Below are positions 47,724 to 56,511 of a DNA stretch of 64,000 bases, piece after piece. Numbering within the stretch: position 1 is the first letter of the stretch; every line of letters starts with the position of its first letter. The notes beneath the pieces are model-generated. The model ran no database searches, had not been told where the DNA came from, and worked only from the letters and a program-made list of their open reading frames with translations. Source of the stretch: Paraburkholderia tropica (GTDB taxonomy: Bacteria > Pseudomonadota > Gammaproteobacteria > Burkholderiales > Burkholderiaceae); assembly GCF_914484835.1 (NCBI RefSeq), contig NZ_CAJZAR010000032.1:1-64000 (forward strand). The letters run 5' to 3'. The position numbers and the translations under genes were made by a program.

Positions 47724-50700
47724 TCAGAACTCGTAGCCGACCTGGGCGCGTGCGCCCGCATCGCCATTGTTCGTGACCGCCACGCCGACGTTCGCCAGCC
47801 AGTGCATATTGGCCGAGCGATACGTGACGGCGACCGCTGCCGCGCTGCTGCCCTTGTAGTAGCCGCCACCCGCCGCGACCACCGTCTTGCCCGGACCCGA
47901 AGGCGTGAGGTTAGGCATGGCCATGGCCGCCGCGACGCCCGCATACGCGTTCTTCTCGACCGTGTTGATCGAGCGTTGCAGGCTTTGCACCTGCTGGTTG
48001 AACGTGTTCGACTGCTGCGTGAGCGCGCTGTTCATCTGGTTCATGTTGACTGCGTCCGTGCCCGACGTGCCCGCCGCGACGTTCGTGATCTGGCGTTCCG
48101 AACCGGCCGAACCCACCGACACCGAATCCGCACGATCCGCGACCGAATTCGCGCCGACTGCGACTGCGTTCGACGCGGTCGCCGACGCGTTGCGGCCGAG
48201 CGCGACCGTGCTTTCGCCCGAAGCGACCGACGAATCGCCGATGGCCGTGGCGTTGTTGCCCGAAGCCGCCGCGCCGCCGCCGACCGCGATGGTCTGCGCT
48301 TTGGTCGCCGAGGCGGCACCGTTGGCGCTATTGACCGCGATCGCCGTGGAACCGGTCGTGCTGATGTTTTGCACGGCCTGGTTCAACGCATCGACCTGCA
48401 GGTTGGTCGCATAGAGCTGCTGGCCCGTGACGGCGTCCGTGCTGGCCGCGGACAGCGTGCCGTTCTGCAGGCCGCTGAGCTTGACGTTGCCGCCGCTCGT
48501 GCTGGCGAGCGTGACCTGATCGTGCGCGTCGGTGTCGTAGTGCAGGGCGCTGCTGTCCGTGCTCGTGCCCGCCGTGGTCGTGTCGGTGGCGGCCAGCAAG
48601 GTGCGGTTCACAGCGGCCATATGCGTCGAGGACTGCGCCGAGGAGACGGCATTGGACGCGTCCGAGAGTTCCGCGAGCGCGCTGGTGTTCTGCGTCACGC
48701 GGTTGTCGAGGTTCGCGATCGCGTCGCCGACGTTGTTGACGACCGAGCCGCCCACCGAATACGACGGCGCCACGAACACGCCCGCCGAATTGATCGACGC
48801 GCCGCCGCCGAGCGCGCTCACGACGCTGCGCATCTGGCCCACGTTGACCGCGTCGTTGTCGGCCTGACCGGCAGCCATGTTGACGATGCGGCGCGTGTTG
48901 GCCTGGCTCTGGGCGGTATAGCTGTTGCCGTCGGCGTCGTACGCGGTGTAAGCGCCCGTGCCGTCGCTGCCCACCGAGACCGTGTTCGCCTGGTTGGCCA
49001 CCGAACCCGCGCCGAGCGCGACTGCGTCCTTCGCGTTCGCATAGGCCTGCACGCCGAGCGCGATGGCATTCATCGCGGGCGTATAGGCGCTCGAACCGAT
49101 GGCGATCGAGCCCGCGCCCAATGCGCGTGCGATGTCGGTGGGAGCCGCGCCGCCCGCGCCGTTTGCGTAGCCCGCGACCTGCGAGTAGTACGCCGCGGTC
49201 TGGTAGGCGCTGCTGCGGCCCGACGAATCGACGCCGGAGCTGCCATTGACGTCCGCACCGAGTAGCGCTGCGCTCTTCAGCGACAAGCCGCCAAGGCCCG
49301 GCGTGAGCTCGGCGATAATATCCGCCACCTGTCCGACGTTGACCGCGTCGGTTTGCAGAATGCCGTTGGCGACGTTGCTGATGCGCGTGCCGACCGGCAA
49401 GAGTCCGTCAGCGCGATCCTCGGTATTGCGGAAATACTTGCTGTCGCCCACACCCGGGTTCAGTTCGATATGCGGGCTGCCCGAATCAATCGTGCCCGGG
49501 AGATAGGTGACGGCCTGGTTGGTCACCACGCCCGTGCTGTCGAACTGGAAGCCGGCGGAAGCCATCTGTGCCACGTTCACCGCCGCACTGCTGGCGATGC
49601 CGTTCGCGAGACCCACGAGCTGGCGCGCGCCCTCGGTGCCCGTGAAATCGACATTCGCGCCGTCCGTTTCCTTCGCGACGGTGATGTCGCTCGTCGCGTT
49701 GTCCTGCTGGACCAGACCGACCTTGCCGTGCGTGATGTTGTACGTCAGGTTGTTGATCGTCGTGGTGTTGGCGCCGGTTTCCTGGATCGTCGCATAGAGC
49801 TGCGATCCGTTGACTGCGTCCGTGGACTCCGCGTTCAGGCGACCCGCGGCGACGTTGATGATCGTGCGTTCCGCGTTCGTGTCGCCGATGCTCAGCGTGC
49901 CGACGGGGTTCGCGCCCGCGAAGGTGTAGTCGTTGTCGCCGATCGTGGCGCCGGTGGTCGCTACAGGCGACGCGGTCTTCGCGTCCGCGCCGAGTGCGAT
50001 CGACAGGCTCTCCGTAGCGAGGGCGTTCACGCCGATCGCGAGGCTCGCAAATCCGGACGCCGTTGCGCCGTCACCGAACGCGGCGGAATTCGCGCCGATT
50101 GCCGCTGCCGCCGGACCCACCGCGACCGAGTGATACGCGGTCGCGCTGCTGCTCGACCCGACCGACACCGCCGAGCCGCCGGATGCCGTGCTGCCCATGC
50201 CGATCGCCACGTCGCGCCATTCGATGGCTGAGGCGCCGGCGCCGAGTGCGATGTCGCCGGCGCCGAACGCCAGGGCATTCAGACCAATGGCCACGCCATA
50301 GTCGCCCGTGGCGTCTGAGTTCGTGCCGAGCGCCACGCCCACATAACCGCCCGTCGTCGCGCCAGAGCCGATTGCGATGGCGTAGGCGCCGGTTGCGCCA
50401 TCGTTGTTGTAGTTGCCGTAGCCGGCATCGCTATTCACACTGAGATAGTGCAGCGCGGAACTGTCGATTTTCTTGTCGACGGCATAGAGCTGCGCGCCCG
50501 TCACCGCGTCGGCGCTCGATGCGGTGACCGCGCCATCCGCGAGATTGGTGAGCTTGACCGGCGACGCTGCGTCCGCGCCGCCGAGCGTGACGGTGTCGTG
50601 CGCAGACGAGTCGTAGAACACGGCGTCGGCGAGCTTGCCGTTGATGTTGGTGATATCGCCCGCGAGGTTCGTGACGTTCTGGTTCGTGGCGTGAAGCTGT

Positions 50701-51443
50701 GCACCGTTGACGGCGTCGGTGCTCGTGTCGCTGAGGTTGCCCGCCGCGACGTTGGTGAGCTTGACCGGCGCCGCTGCGTCCGAGCCGCCGAACGTGACGG
50801 TGTCGTGTGCCGACGAATCGTAACGCACGACATCGGCGATTTGGCCGCCGATCAGCTGTTGAGCCGCATACAACTGCGAGCCGTTCACCGCCTGCTTGCT
50901 ATCTGCCGTCACGTCGCCATCGGCCACGCCGACGATCTTGTGGCCCGTCATCATGACCTGGCTGTCGAACGAAGTCTTGCCGAAGACCTTGACGGCTGCG
51001 TCGTTGCCGCTAGTCGCGGCGGTCCCGTGGATCTCGACGGTGGTGCCGTAATTCACGAGCGTGCCGTTGCTATACCCCGACACGCGCGCCGTGGAAGCGC
51101 CGAAACCGTAGCCGCCCTTGCCGTCGCCGGCGTTGTTCAGCGAGAAGGTGAGACCGTCGGTCGTGCCTTTGCCGTCGGTCGAACAGTCGAGATTTTCGGA
51201 GCCGCCCGTATTGCCCCACGCGTAGCCCGACGCGCCGGAGCAGAGTTCGAGCGAACCTTTGCCGACCGTACCGGCCGTTGCCGCACTGGCCGAACTTCCC
51301 GCGAAAGTCGCGAAAATGCCGATGGCACCGGTGGCCACAACGGCGAGCGTGCGCGCCGACTTGCCCCGCGCTGCGGCGGTTTCCGGAGCAGCCACCCACG
51401 TTTGGTCTTTTTCACTCCAGACAGAGCGATATATTTTGTTCAT
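47724..51443 (-). CDS. trimeric autotransporter adhesin (YadA/Hia type)
   Basis: 1239 residues, type Vc secretion. It begins with an extended signal-peptide region (MNKIYRSVWSEKDQTWVA) and a hydrophobic core ending near SASAATAG. The passenger has YadA-head repeats (units such as SVAVGPAAAAIGANSAAFGD), several neck/stalk motifs of the form STDAVNGSQLYAT, and coiled-coil stalk. The last ~70 residues (from AYAGVAAAMAMPNLTPSGPG to VGYEF) form the membrane anchor that trimerises into a 12-strand barrel and ends in Phe. It probably mediates adhesion or aggregation; the ligand is unknown. It ends at a terminator shared with allA and is divergent from the peptide-export operon. Confidence 0.94.
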   Translation of the reverse strand: MNKIYRSVWSEKDQTWVAAPETAAARGKSARTLAVVATGAIGIFATFAGSSASAATAGTVGKGSLELCSGASGYAWGNTGGSENLDCSTDGKGTTDGLTFSLNNAGDGKGGYGFGASTARVSGYSNGTLVNYGTTVEIHGTAATSGNDAAVKVFGKTSFDSQVMMTGHKIVGVADGDVTADSKQAVNGSQLYAAQQLIGGQIADVVRYDSSAHDTVTFGGSDAAAPVKLTNVAAGNLSDTSTDAVNGAQLHATNQNVTNLAGDITNINGKLADAVFYDSSAHDTVTLGGADAASPVKLTNLADGAVTASSADAVTGAQLYAVDKKIDSSALHYLSVNSDAGYGNYNNDGATGAYAIAIGSGATTGGYVGVALGTNSDATGDYGVAIGLNALAFGAGDIALGAGASAIEWRDVAIGMGSTASGGSAVSVGSSSSATAYHSVAVGPAAAAIGANSAAFGDGATASGFASLAIGVNALATESLSIALGADAKTASPVATTGATIGDNDYTFAGANPVGTLSIGDTNAERTIINVAAGRLNAESTDAVNGSQLYATIQETGANTTTINNLTYNITHGKVGLVQQDNATSDITVAKETDGANVDFTGTEGARQLVGLANGIASSAAVNVAQMASAGFQFDSTGVVTNQAVTYLPGTIDSGSPHIELNPGVGDSKYFRNTEDRADGLLPVGTRISNVANGILQTDAVNVGQVADIIAELTPGLGGLSLKSAALLGADVNGSSGVDSSGRSSAYQTAAYYSQVAGYANGAGGAAPTDIARALGAGSIAIGSSAYTPAMNAIALGVQAYANAKDAVALGAGSVANQANTVSVGSDGTGAYTAYDADGNSYTAQSQANTRRIVNMAAGQADNDAVNVGQMRSVVSALGGGASINSAGVFVAPSYSVGGSVVNNVGDAIANLDNRVTQNTSALAELSDASNAVSSAQSSTHMAAVNRTLLAATDTTTAGTSTDSSALHYDTDAHDQVTLASTSGGNVKLSGLQNGTLSAASTDAVTGQQLYATNLQVDALNQAVQNISTTGSTAIAVNSANGAASATKAQTIAVGGGAAASGNNATAIGDSSVASGESTVALGRNASATASNAVAVGANSVADRADSVSVGSAGSERQITNVAAGTSGTDAVNMNQMNSALTQQSNTFNQQVQSLQRSINTVEKNAYAGVAAAMAMPNLTPSGPGKTVVAAGGGYYKGSSAAAVAVTYRSANMHWLANVGVAVTNNGDAGARAQVGYEF
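50545..50822 (-). repeat. 71-bp direct repeats within the adhesin gene
   Basis: Segments 50545-50615 and 50752-50822 are near-identical and 207 bp apart, i.e. 69 codons. They encode two consecutive stalk modules (YDSSAHDTVT(F/L)GG(S/A)DAA followed by PVKLTN). A third, more diverged copy lies further along the protein (DTDAHDQVTLAS). This supports recent module duplication. Confidence 0.8.
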
Positions 51444-51877
51444 CTAATTATCTCGATTGAGAAGGGTATAACTGATGCACGTGACTACCCGCATCGGCTC
51501 GACGTGTTAGCGACGCTTTTTCGCGGCTTCACGCCATGCCGAATTTATGTGGGGCATGATGCGCGGGGAATACGATTTGTCTGAAATGAGATGGGACTGA
51601 GTCGCTCGTCAGTCGCAAGACAAGGACGCGAAACGAGACGGCCGCTCAGGCAATCCGGCGTGTTTTGGCAGCAGCATTTGGGGAAGTCCGAACGGCGATG
51701 TAGGGAAAGTGCGATGACCAAAGGGGAGTTGCTGCATCAGCCATCAGTAGACCTTTAATTCTTGTGGTCGCAGATGAAAAAGTGTCAAGGCGAATTGAAG
51801 CGGGGAAAAAGTCTGATAACAATGGTCGCGCCACCAAAAACGGGGTGGCTTAATTCAATTAATAAGGAAACCTGATC
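51444..51877 (+). promoter_or_regulatory. AT-richer divergent region upstream of the peptide operon
   Basis: 434 nt between the adhesin and the precursor gene, clearly less GC-rich than its surroundings. Seen: a GCCACC/GGTGGC hairpin at 51830-51849 followed by TTAATTCAATTAAT, and AAGGAA (51864-51869) 8 nt before the precursor ATG. A TTGAAG at 51795-51800 with a GATAAC-like -10 is a weak promoter candidate. I found no protein-coding frame I would defend here; it should also hold the adhesin promoter. Confidence 0.45.
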
Positions 51878-52024
51878 ATGAAAAAAATCGAACGTGCACA
51901 ACTCAACGACATCAAGGCCGCTGGTGGCTGCTGCAAGAGCTACTGCGCGCCGCGCCGTTCGTCCGCACCGGCTCCGGTTGTTTCTTCGGGCAGCTCGTCG
52001 GGCGGCACGCCGGTTCCGCGCTGA
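51878..52024 (+). CDS. double-glycine peptide precursor (bacteriocin/RiPP-like)
   Basis: A 48-residue frame preceded by AAGGAA at 8 nt. Residues 1-17 are MKKIERAQLNDIKAAGG, which fits double-glycine leaders cut by C39 peptidases (hydrophobic L9 and I12 spaced before GG). The predicted core, residues 18-48, begins CCKSYCAPRR and continues with a Pro, Ser, Gly and Val-rich tail ending TPVPR; it has three Cys (18, 19, 23) and basic charge. Three export genes with an intact C39 domain follow in the same direction. The product could be a secreted microcin-like peptide, a modified RiPP or a signal. I know no named family with this core. A hairpin follows the stop. Confidence 0.78.
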   Translation: MKKIERAQLNDIKAAGGCCKSYCAPRRSSAPAPVVSSGSSSGGTPVPR

Positions 52025-52052
52025 TCGGGCGTTGATCGCCTGAAGTAAGCGG

Positions 52053-52072
52053 GAAGGGGGCTCGCCCCCTTC
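52053..52072 (+). other. hairpin between the precursor and the export genes
   Basis: GAAGGGGG (52053-52060) pairs perfectly with CCCCCTTC (52065-52072) around CTCG. There is no T-run, so it is more likely an mRNA 3'-end stabiliser or partial attenuator than a full terminator. This would allow much more precursor than exporter to be made. Confidence 0.7.
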
Positions 52073-52146
52073 TTGAGTCCTGGCGCGATTGACGCAGGAA
52101 TTCGGATGCTGTGCGGAGCGAGTCGGCCGCACGCGATAATTTTTTC

Positions 52147-53106
52147 ATGCCCATGTCGTTCCACTTTGCCCGGCCGTCTCTCAGGCATTTGTGTGCCTTG
52201 CCGGCAAACGCGATTCTTATGGTGCGCCGTATGATCTTCGCGCGGTTGTCGTTCGCGAATGTCGAACGTGTCGCCTTGCTGAGCTGGCTGGTCGGCAGCG
52301 CCTACAACGGCCGCGTACGCGCGAGCGGCGTCGCACGCTACGAGGCGGGGCGCATCGATGTCGGCCTGACGCGCGCGCAAGCCTTGCGGACCATGTCCGC
52401 GCGCGAACGCGAGACCTTGCTCGACGAGCGTCTCTATGCCGGCCGGGCGCTGCGCCGCGATGTCTGGCCCGATCTGCGCGCCGCCGGTGCGCAAATTGCA
52501 CAACGGATTCGCGAGATCAAGGCCCGCGAGCCAGGCCGAGCGGTTCTGCTCTCGCCGTTTCACTACGTCTCGCAGTACGCCAACATCTATGTGATCGACG
52601 AGGTCCGAAAGGGACTGGGGCTCGCGTCCATTGCGGTCGTGTCGGCTGTGCCGCGCGACGTTTTTGGCGACGATCGGGCGATGATTCCCTCGGTGCCCGT
52701 GCTCTATACCTACGACAGCGACAACGAGCAGCGCAATGGCCTGGGGTTGCGCGTCGTGCGCGCGCTGCGTCGTGACGGCGTGCTCGCGATCTTCGCGGAC
52801 GCCGCGCCGTTCACACTGGCGAAGTTTCCGATGGAAACGGTCGGCGTCACGATGGCTGGGCGTGCCGCGCGCGTGCACAACGGTGTCTTTCGGCTCGGGG
52901 CGCCGTTGGATGCCTGTTTGCTGCCGTTCTATCTGACACTCTCGAACGGGCGCTTCGGCGTGCACGTAATCGAGCCGATCGACCTTGCGTCAGATGAAGC
53001 ACCGCAGCGGCTCGCCGAATCCATTGAACGCGCCCGTCGCGACAACTACCCGGACTGGCTGTTCGCGGGCCATCCGTGCGCCTATCACTTCGCGCCGACA
53101 CGCTGA
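52147..53106 (+). CDS. divergent LpxL/HtrB-like acyltransferase-fold protein
   Basis: 319 residues from ATG 52147; GTG 52111 is an alternative start with AGGA upstream. The layout recalls lipid A (LABLAT) acyltransferases: AVLLSPFHYVSQYANIYVID (residues 132-151) stands where HFGNWE-type sequence normally is, and LAIFADAAPF, AARVHNGVFRLGAPL and a late VIEPIDL match later blocks. The usual HX4(D/E) is not kept: after H139 the acidic position is Tyr144. No membrane anchor is obvious. It lies between the precursor and its exporter, so it may modify the peptide or lipid, or be a binding protein. Assignment is by fold resemblance only. Confidence 0.6.
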   Translation: MPMSFHFARPSLRHLCALPANAILMVRRMIFARLSFANVERVALLSWLVGSAYNGRVRASGVARYEAGRIDVGLTRAQALRTMSARERETLLDERLYAGRALRRDVWPDLRAAGAQIAQRIREIKAREPGRAVLLSPFHYVSQYANIYVIDEVRKGLGLASIAVVSAVPRDVFGDDRAMIPSVPVLYTYDSDNEQRNGLGLRVVRALRRDGVLAIFADAAPFTLAKFPMETVGVTMAGRAARVHNGVFRLGAPLDACLLPFYLTLSNGRFGVHVIEPIDLASDEAPQRLAESIERARRDNYPDWLFAGHPCAYHFAPTR

Positions 53107-53188
53107 TCCCGTCACACCGCCGTTTACAACAAGCTGTACGAACCACACGCATTGCCGGCAACACAGGCAACGGGGACCTCATAAAAAG

Positions 53189-54397
53189 ATGGAATCGATG
53201 CATCTTCCCGAGTTCCGGGATATCCGCTGGCGCTGGATAGCGTATGCAACCTCGGCGTTCGTCGTTGCGGGCGTGGTGTTTGCGTTCACGTACGAAGTCG
53301 AACTCAAGCAGGACGTGCGCTGCGAAATCGTTTCGCCCGCCGAAATCAAGATCCAGGGCGAGACGGGACTCGTCACGGCGATCTACGTGGAGCCGCCCGC
53401 GCGCGTCACGGCTGGACAGCCGCTGTTCCGTCTCGAACGCGACATGTCGCTCGCGAACGATGGCACACGACGTGCCGCGTTCGATGCGCAGGTGCGCGAC
53501 GAGGAGCGGCGCGCCGCCGACGCGCTTTATACGCAGCGCCGAATCGATCTGAATGCGCAGCTCGCGACCGCGCGCGCGAACGAGGCGAGCCGCCGCGCGG
53601 AACTCGCGCAGCTCGGCGAACAAGGCGTGCAAAACGGTCAACTCGTCAGCGAGGCGCAGCGAAAACTCGCGCGGCTCGAATCGGTATCCGATTACGTGGT
53701 GGCCGACCGTATCGAGCAGGCGCGCGCCGATCTGCACCAAAGCCGTATTGCGCGTGCGGAATCCGCGTCGCGCCGGCAACAGACGCTGGCCGCGCTCGCC
53801 GATCTGCAAAACTCGCAAACCACGCTCGCGGCGCAACTCAAGGAACTCGACGCGAGTCACGCGCGCGATCTTCAGGAAGCCGACGCGCGCTTCGAGCAGA
53901 ACCGTCGCGACGCCACCATTTCCGCGCCCAAGGCGGGCGTCGTGACGTTCTCGCGGCTGGTGCAGGGCGCGACGCTGCAAACCTCCGACATCGCGATGGT
54001 GATCGTGACCGACGCCACGCAGCCATTGCGCGCCGAATTGCGCATTCCGTCGCGGCGGCGCGGATTCGTGCGCGAAGGACAGACAGTGCGGCTGAAATTC
54101 GACGCGTTTCCCTACGCGAAATTCGGTTCCTACGAAGCCCGCATCGATGCGATCTCGCGCACGACGGTCAGCTCTGCGGCGCCGATGCCTCCTGGCGCGA
54201 ACGCCGACAAGTCCTCCGCTGCGCCGCCCGGTGACGAGTATGTCGCCTGGGTCACGCTGCGCGGGCACACCTTCGACTACGGCAAGCAGCGCTTCGAGAT
54301 TCTGCCTGGCATGCAGGCGAGTGCGAGCGTCGTAGTCGAGCGGCGCACGGTCGCCGAGTGGGTGCTCGAACCGCTGTTCAAGATTGCGCGAGGCTAG
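53189..54397 (+). CDS. HlyD-family periplasmic adaptor of a type I secretion system
   Basis: 402 residues from ATG 53189 (another ATG at 53198). One membrane segment (WIAYATSAFVVAGVVFAF, about 16-33) anchors a short cytoplasmic N-terminus. A lipoyl half-motif (IKIQGETGLVTAIYVEPPAR) is followed by a long Arg/Glu/Ala coiled coil (about 90-240), then the second half-motif (DATISAPKAGVVTFSRLVQG) and a beta-barrel domain (VREGQTVRLKFDAFPYAKFG). It links the inner-membrane ABC transporter encoded 2 nt downstream to the outer-membrane channel. Typical of bacteriocin/microcin exporters. Confidence 0.92.
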   Translation: MESMHLPEFRDIRWRWIAYATSAFVVAGVVFAFTYEVELKQDVRCEIVSPAEIKIQGETGLVTAIYVEPPARVTAGQPLFRLERDMSLANDGTRRAAFDAQVRDEERRAADALYTQRRIDLNAQLATARANEASRRAELAQLGEQGVQNGQLVSEAQRKLARLESVSDYVVADRIEQARADLHQSRIARAESASRRQQTLAALADLQNSQTTLAAQLKELDASHARDLQEADARFEQNRRDATISAPKAGVVTFSRLVQGATLQTSDIAMVIVTDATQPLRAELRIPSRRRGFVREGQTVRLKFDAFPYAKFGSYEARIDAISRTTVSSAAPMPPGANADKSSAAPPGDEYVAWVTLRGHTFDYGKQRFEILPGMQASASVVVERRTVAEWVLEPLFKIARG

Positions 54398-54399
54398 TC

Positions 54400-56511
54400 A
54401 TGCAGGTCATTTATCAGAATGAAGTCGCGGAATGCGGTTACGCCTGTCTCGCGATGGTGCTGACGCATCTCGGCCGCGCGACGGAAGTGCGCGAGCTTTC
54501 CGGGTATCGCGCGATCTCCGCCAACGGCCTGACGCTGATGGATCTCTACGACGTCGCGACTGAGTTCGGCCTCGAAACGCAGGCCTTCCAGTTCGAGCCG
54601 AAGGACGTCGGCGATATCAAGCGCGGTTCGATCGTCCATTTTGGCGGCGCGCATTTCGTCGTGATCGAAAGCTGTTCGCGCCATTATGTGAAGCTGATCG
54701 ACCCGGCGGTGGGGCGCAGGCGCATCGCCATGGACACGTTTCTGGCGAACGTGTCGGGCTACCTGATCGAGTGCGCGCCCACGCCCGCGATGCAGCGCAT
54801 CGCGAAGCGCGCGCGCGTGCCGGCTGCGCTTGCGCAGTTGCGCAGTCTCAATCCGCAGATGCGCGGACGCCTCGCGAAGATTCTGTTCGTCGCGCTGGGC
54901 AGTCAGTTCGCGATTCTCGCGCAGCCGTATTTCGGCGCGTTCGTGCTCGATCACGTCGTAGCCGCCGACAATCTCAACCTGCTCAACGTGCTCGCGCTGA
55001 CGTTCGCGGGCATCTTCCTGGCCGGTGCGATCAGCCAGTACGCGCAGGGCGTGCTCGTCGAGTTGCTGCACGCGCTGATGAGCGTGAACGCCACGCAAGG
55101 ATTGCTCGGGCATCTGCTGCGTCTGCCGATCGCGTACTTCGAGAAGCGCAATGTCGGCGACGTGTTCTCGCGCGTCAAGGCGCAGGACGAGGTGACGGGA
55201 TTCGCCTCGCGCTCCGTCGTCACGCTGTATATCGACTTGACGGTGGGACTGCTGGCCTTGCTGCTGATGTTCGTGCAGAACGCCCGGCTGTCGTTGATCG
55301 TGCTGGCGATTTTCGCGCTCTATATCGTGGTGTCCGCGTCGATGTTCGCGTCGATGTGGGAGACGCACGCGCGCGTATTCAACGAGGCCGCGCGATGCGA
55401 CGATGCGCTCATCGAAACCGTGCGCGCCGCGCCGCTCATCAAGCTCTCACAGGGCGAGACGCGTCGCGTCGCGCGCTTCATGGAGCAGTTCCGCGGCTAT
55501 GCGTCGGTGTTATTCCGCAGCAGCCGGCTGACGGCCACGCGCGACGCCGTGCTCAAGCTGCTCGCGCATGCCGAGACGCTCGCCGTCACGTGGTTCGCGG
55601 CGAAGCTGATGCTTGCGGGCAGCGTCTCGGTAGGCGCGTTCTACTCGTTCATGATCTACAAGTCGCTGTTTTCGGATCGCATCGCGCACGCCATCAATAC
55701 GGGCTTTGCGTACTTCATGCTGAGCGTGCCGGTCGCGCGCGTGGACGACATCACGCAGCACGAAACCGAGCGCTATACGCCGCTCGAAGACCGCCACAAG
55801 ACTGTCGAAGCGCGGCGTTTCGAGCACATCAGCGTGCGCGACGTGACGTTCGCCTATGGCGTGTCGGACATGCCGGTGCTGCGCCACGCGAGTATCGAGA
55901 TCGCGCGCGGCGACAAGATCGTGATCACGGGACCGTCGGGCGCGGGCAAGTCCACGCTGTTCAAGCTGCTTGCGGCTGCCGAACAGCCGCAGGCGGGCGA
56001 GATCCTGCTCAACGGCATCGCGTGGCCGAATCTCACCGTCGATGAAATCCGCCGCCACGCCGTGCATATGCGCCAGGGCGACATCATCCTGCACGGTTCG
56101 ATCGCCGACAATATCTCGCTGTTCGAAGGCAACGCCGACGAAGCGCGCATTCACGCGCTGCTCGAAGCCGTGGGCCTGCTCGACGACGTGATGCGTCTGC
56201 CGATGCGCACGCGCACCACCATCAGCGATTCGCTGGCGAATATTTCGGCGGGGCAGCGTCAGCGTCTGCTGCTGGCGCGCGCGCTTTACCAGCCGCGCGA
56301 ATTGCTGCTGCTCGACGAACCCACGTCGAATCTCGATCCGGTCGCCGTGCGGCAGATCGCGTCGCTGCTGCAGCGTATCGAGCGCACCGTCGTCGTGATT
56401 ACGCACGACGTGGCGATGGCCGAAGGTTTCGACCGGCACTATCGTCTGATGGGCGGCGCGTTCGTGCGCGTCGATCGCGCGCAGGCCGAAGCGGCGATGG
56501 AGTCGGCGTGA
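54400..56511 (+). CDS. peptidase-containing ABC exporter (C39 leader peptidase, ATPase)
   Basis: 703 residues. An N-terminal C39 cysteine peptidase (1-130) cleaves after Gly-Gly leaders; its machinery is complete: Q6, C12 in EVAECGYACLAM, H85 in GGAHFVVIE and D101 in LIDPAVG. Six membrane segments follow (about 155-440). The nucleotide-binding domain has Walker A GPSGAGKST (about 510), the signature SAGQRQRL (about 615) and Walker B LLLLDEPTSNLD (about 637). It would process the 48-residue precursor while pumping the core out. It starts 2 nt after the adaptor gene and overlaps the channel gene by 1 nt. Confidence 0.95.
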   Translation: MQVIYQNEVAECGYACLAMVLTHLGRATEVRELSGYRAISANGLTLMDLYDVATEFGLETQAFQFEPKDVGDIKRGSIVHFGGAHFVVIESCSRHYVKLIDPAVGRRRIAMDTFLANVSGYLIECAPTPAMQRIAKRARVPAALAQLRSLNPQMRGRLAKILFVALGSQFAILAQPYFGAFVLDHVVAADNLNLLNVLALTFAGIFLAGAISQYAQGVLVELLHALMSVNATQGLLGHLLRLPIAYFEKRNVGDVFSRVKAQDEVTGFASRSVVTLYIDLTVGLLALLLMFVQNARLSLIVLAIFALYIVVSASMFASMWETHARVFNEAARCDDALIETVRAAPLIKLSQGETRRVARFMEQFRGYASVLFRSSRLTATRDAVLKLLAHAETLAVTWFAAKLMLAGSVSVGAFYSFMIYKSLFSDRIAHAINTGFAYFMLSVPVARVDDITQHETERYTPLEDRHKTVEARRFEHISVRDVTFAYGVSDMPVLRHASIEIARGDKIVITGPSGAGKSTLFKLLAAAEQPQAGEILLNGIAWPNLTVDEIRRHAVHMRQGDIILHGSIADNISLFEGNADEARIHALLEAVGLLDDVMRLPMRTRTTISDSLANISAGQRQRLLLARALYQPRELLLLDEPTSNLDPVAVRQIASLLQRIERTVVVITHDVAMAEGFDRHYRLMGGAFVRVDRAQAEAAMESA

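Noticed and set aside
47715..51584. Long plus-strand open frames opposite the adhesin
   Set aside because: Repetitive Arg/Ala/Asp translations mirror the repeats of the adhesin; no ribosome-binding sites or domains.
51646..51837. 63-codon minus-strand frame between the adhesin and the precursor
   Set aside because: No family or secretion features; its possible starts have weak ribosome-binding sites. Kept only as a remote possibility for another short product.
51830..51849. Hairpin upstream of the precursor as a full terminator
   Set aside because: The stem is only 6 bp and is followed by TTAATTC rather than a T-run; more likely leader structure.
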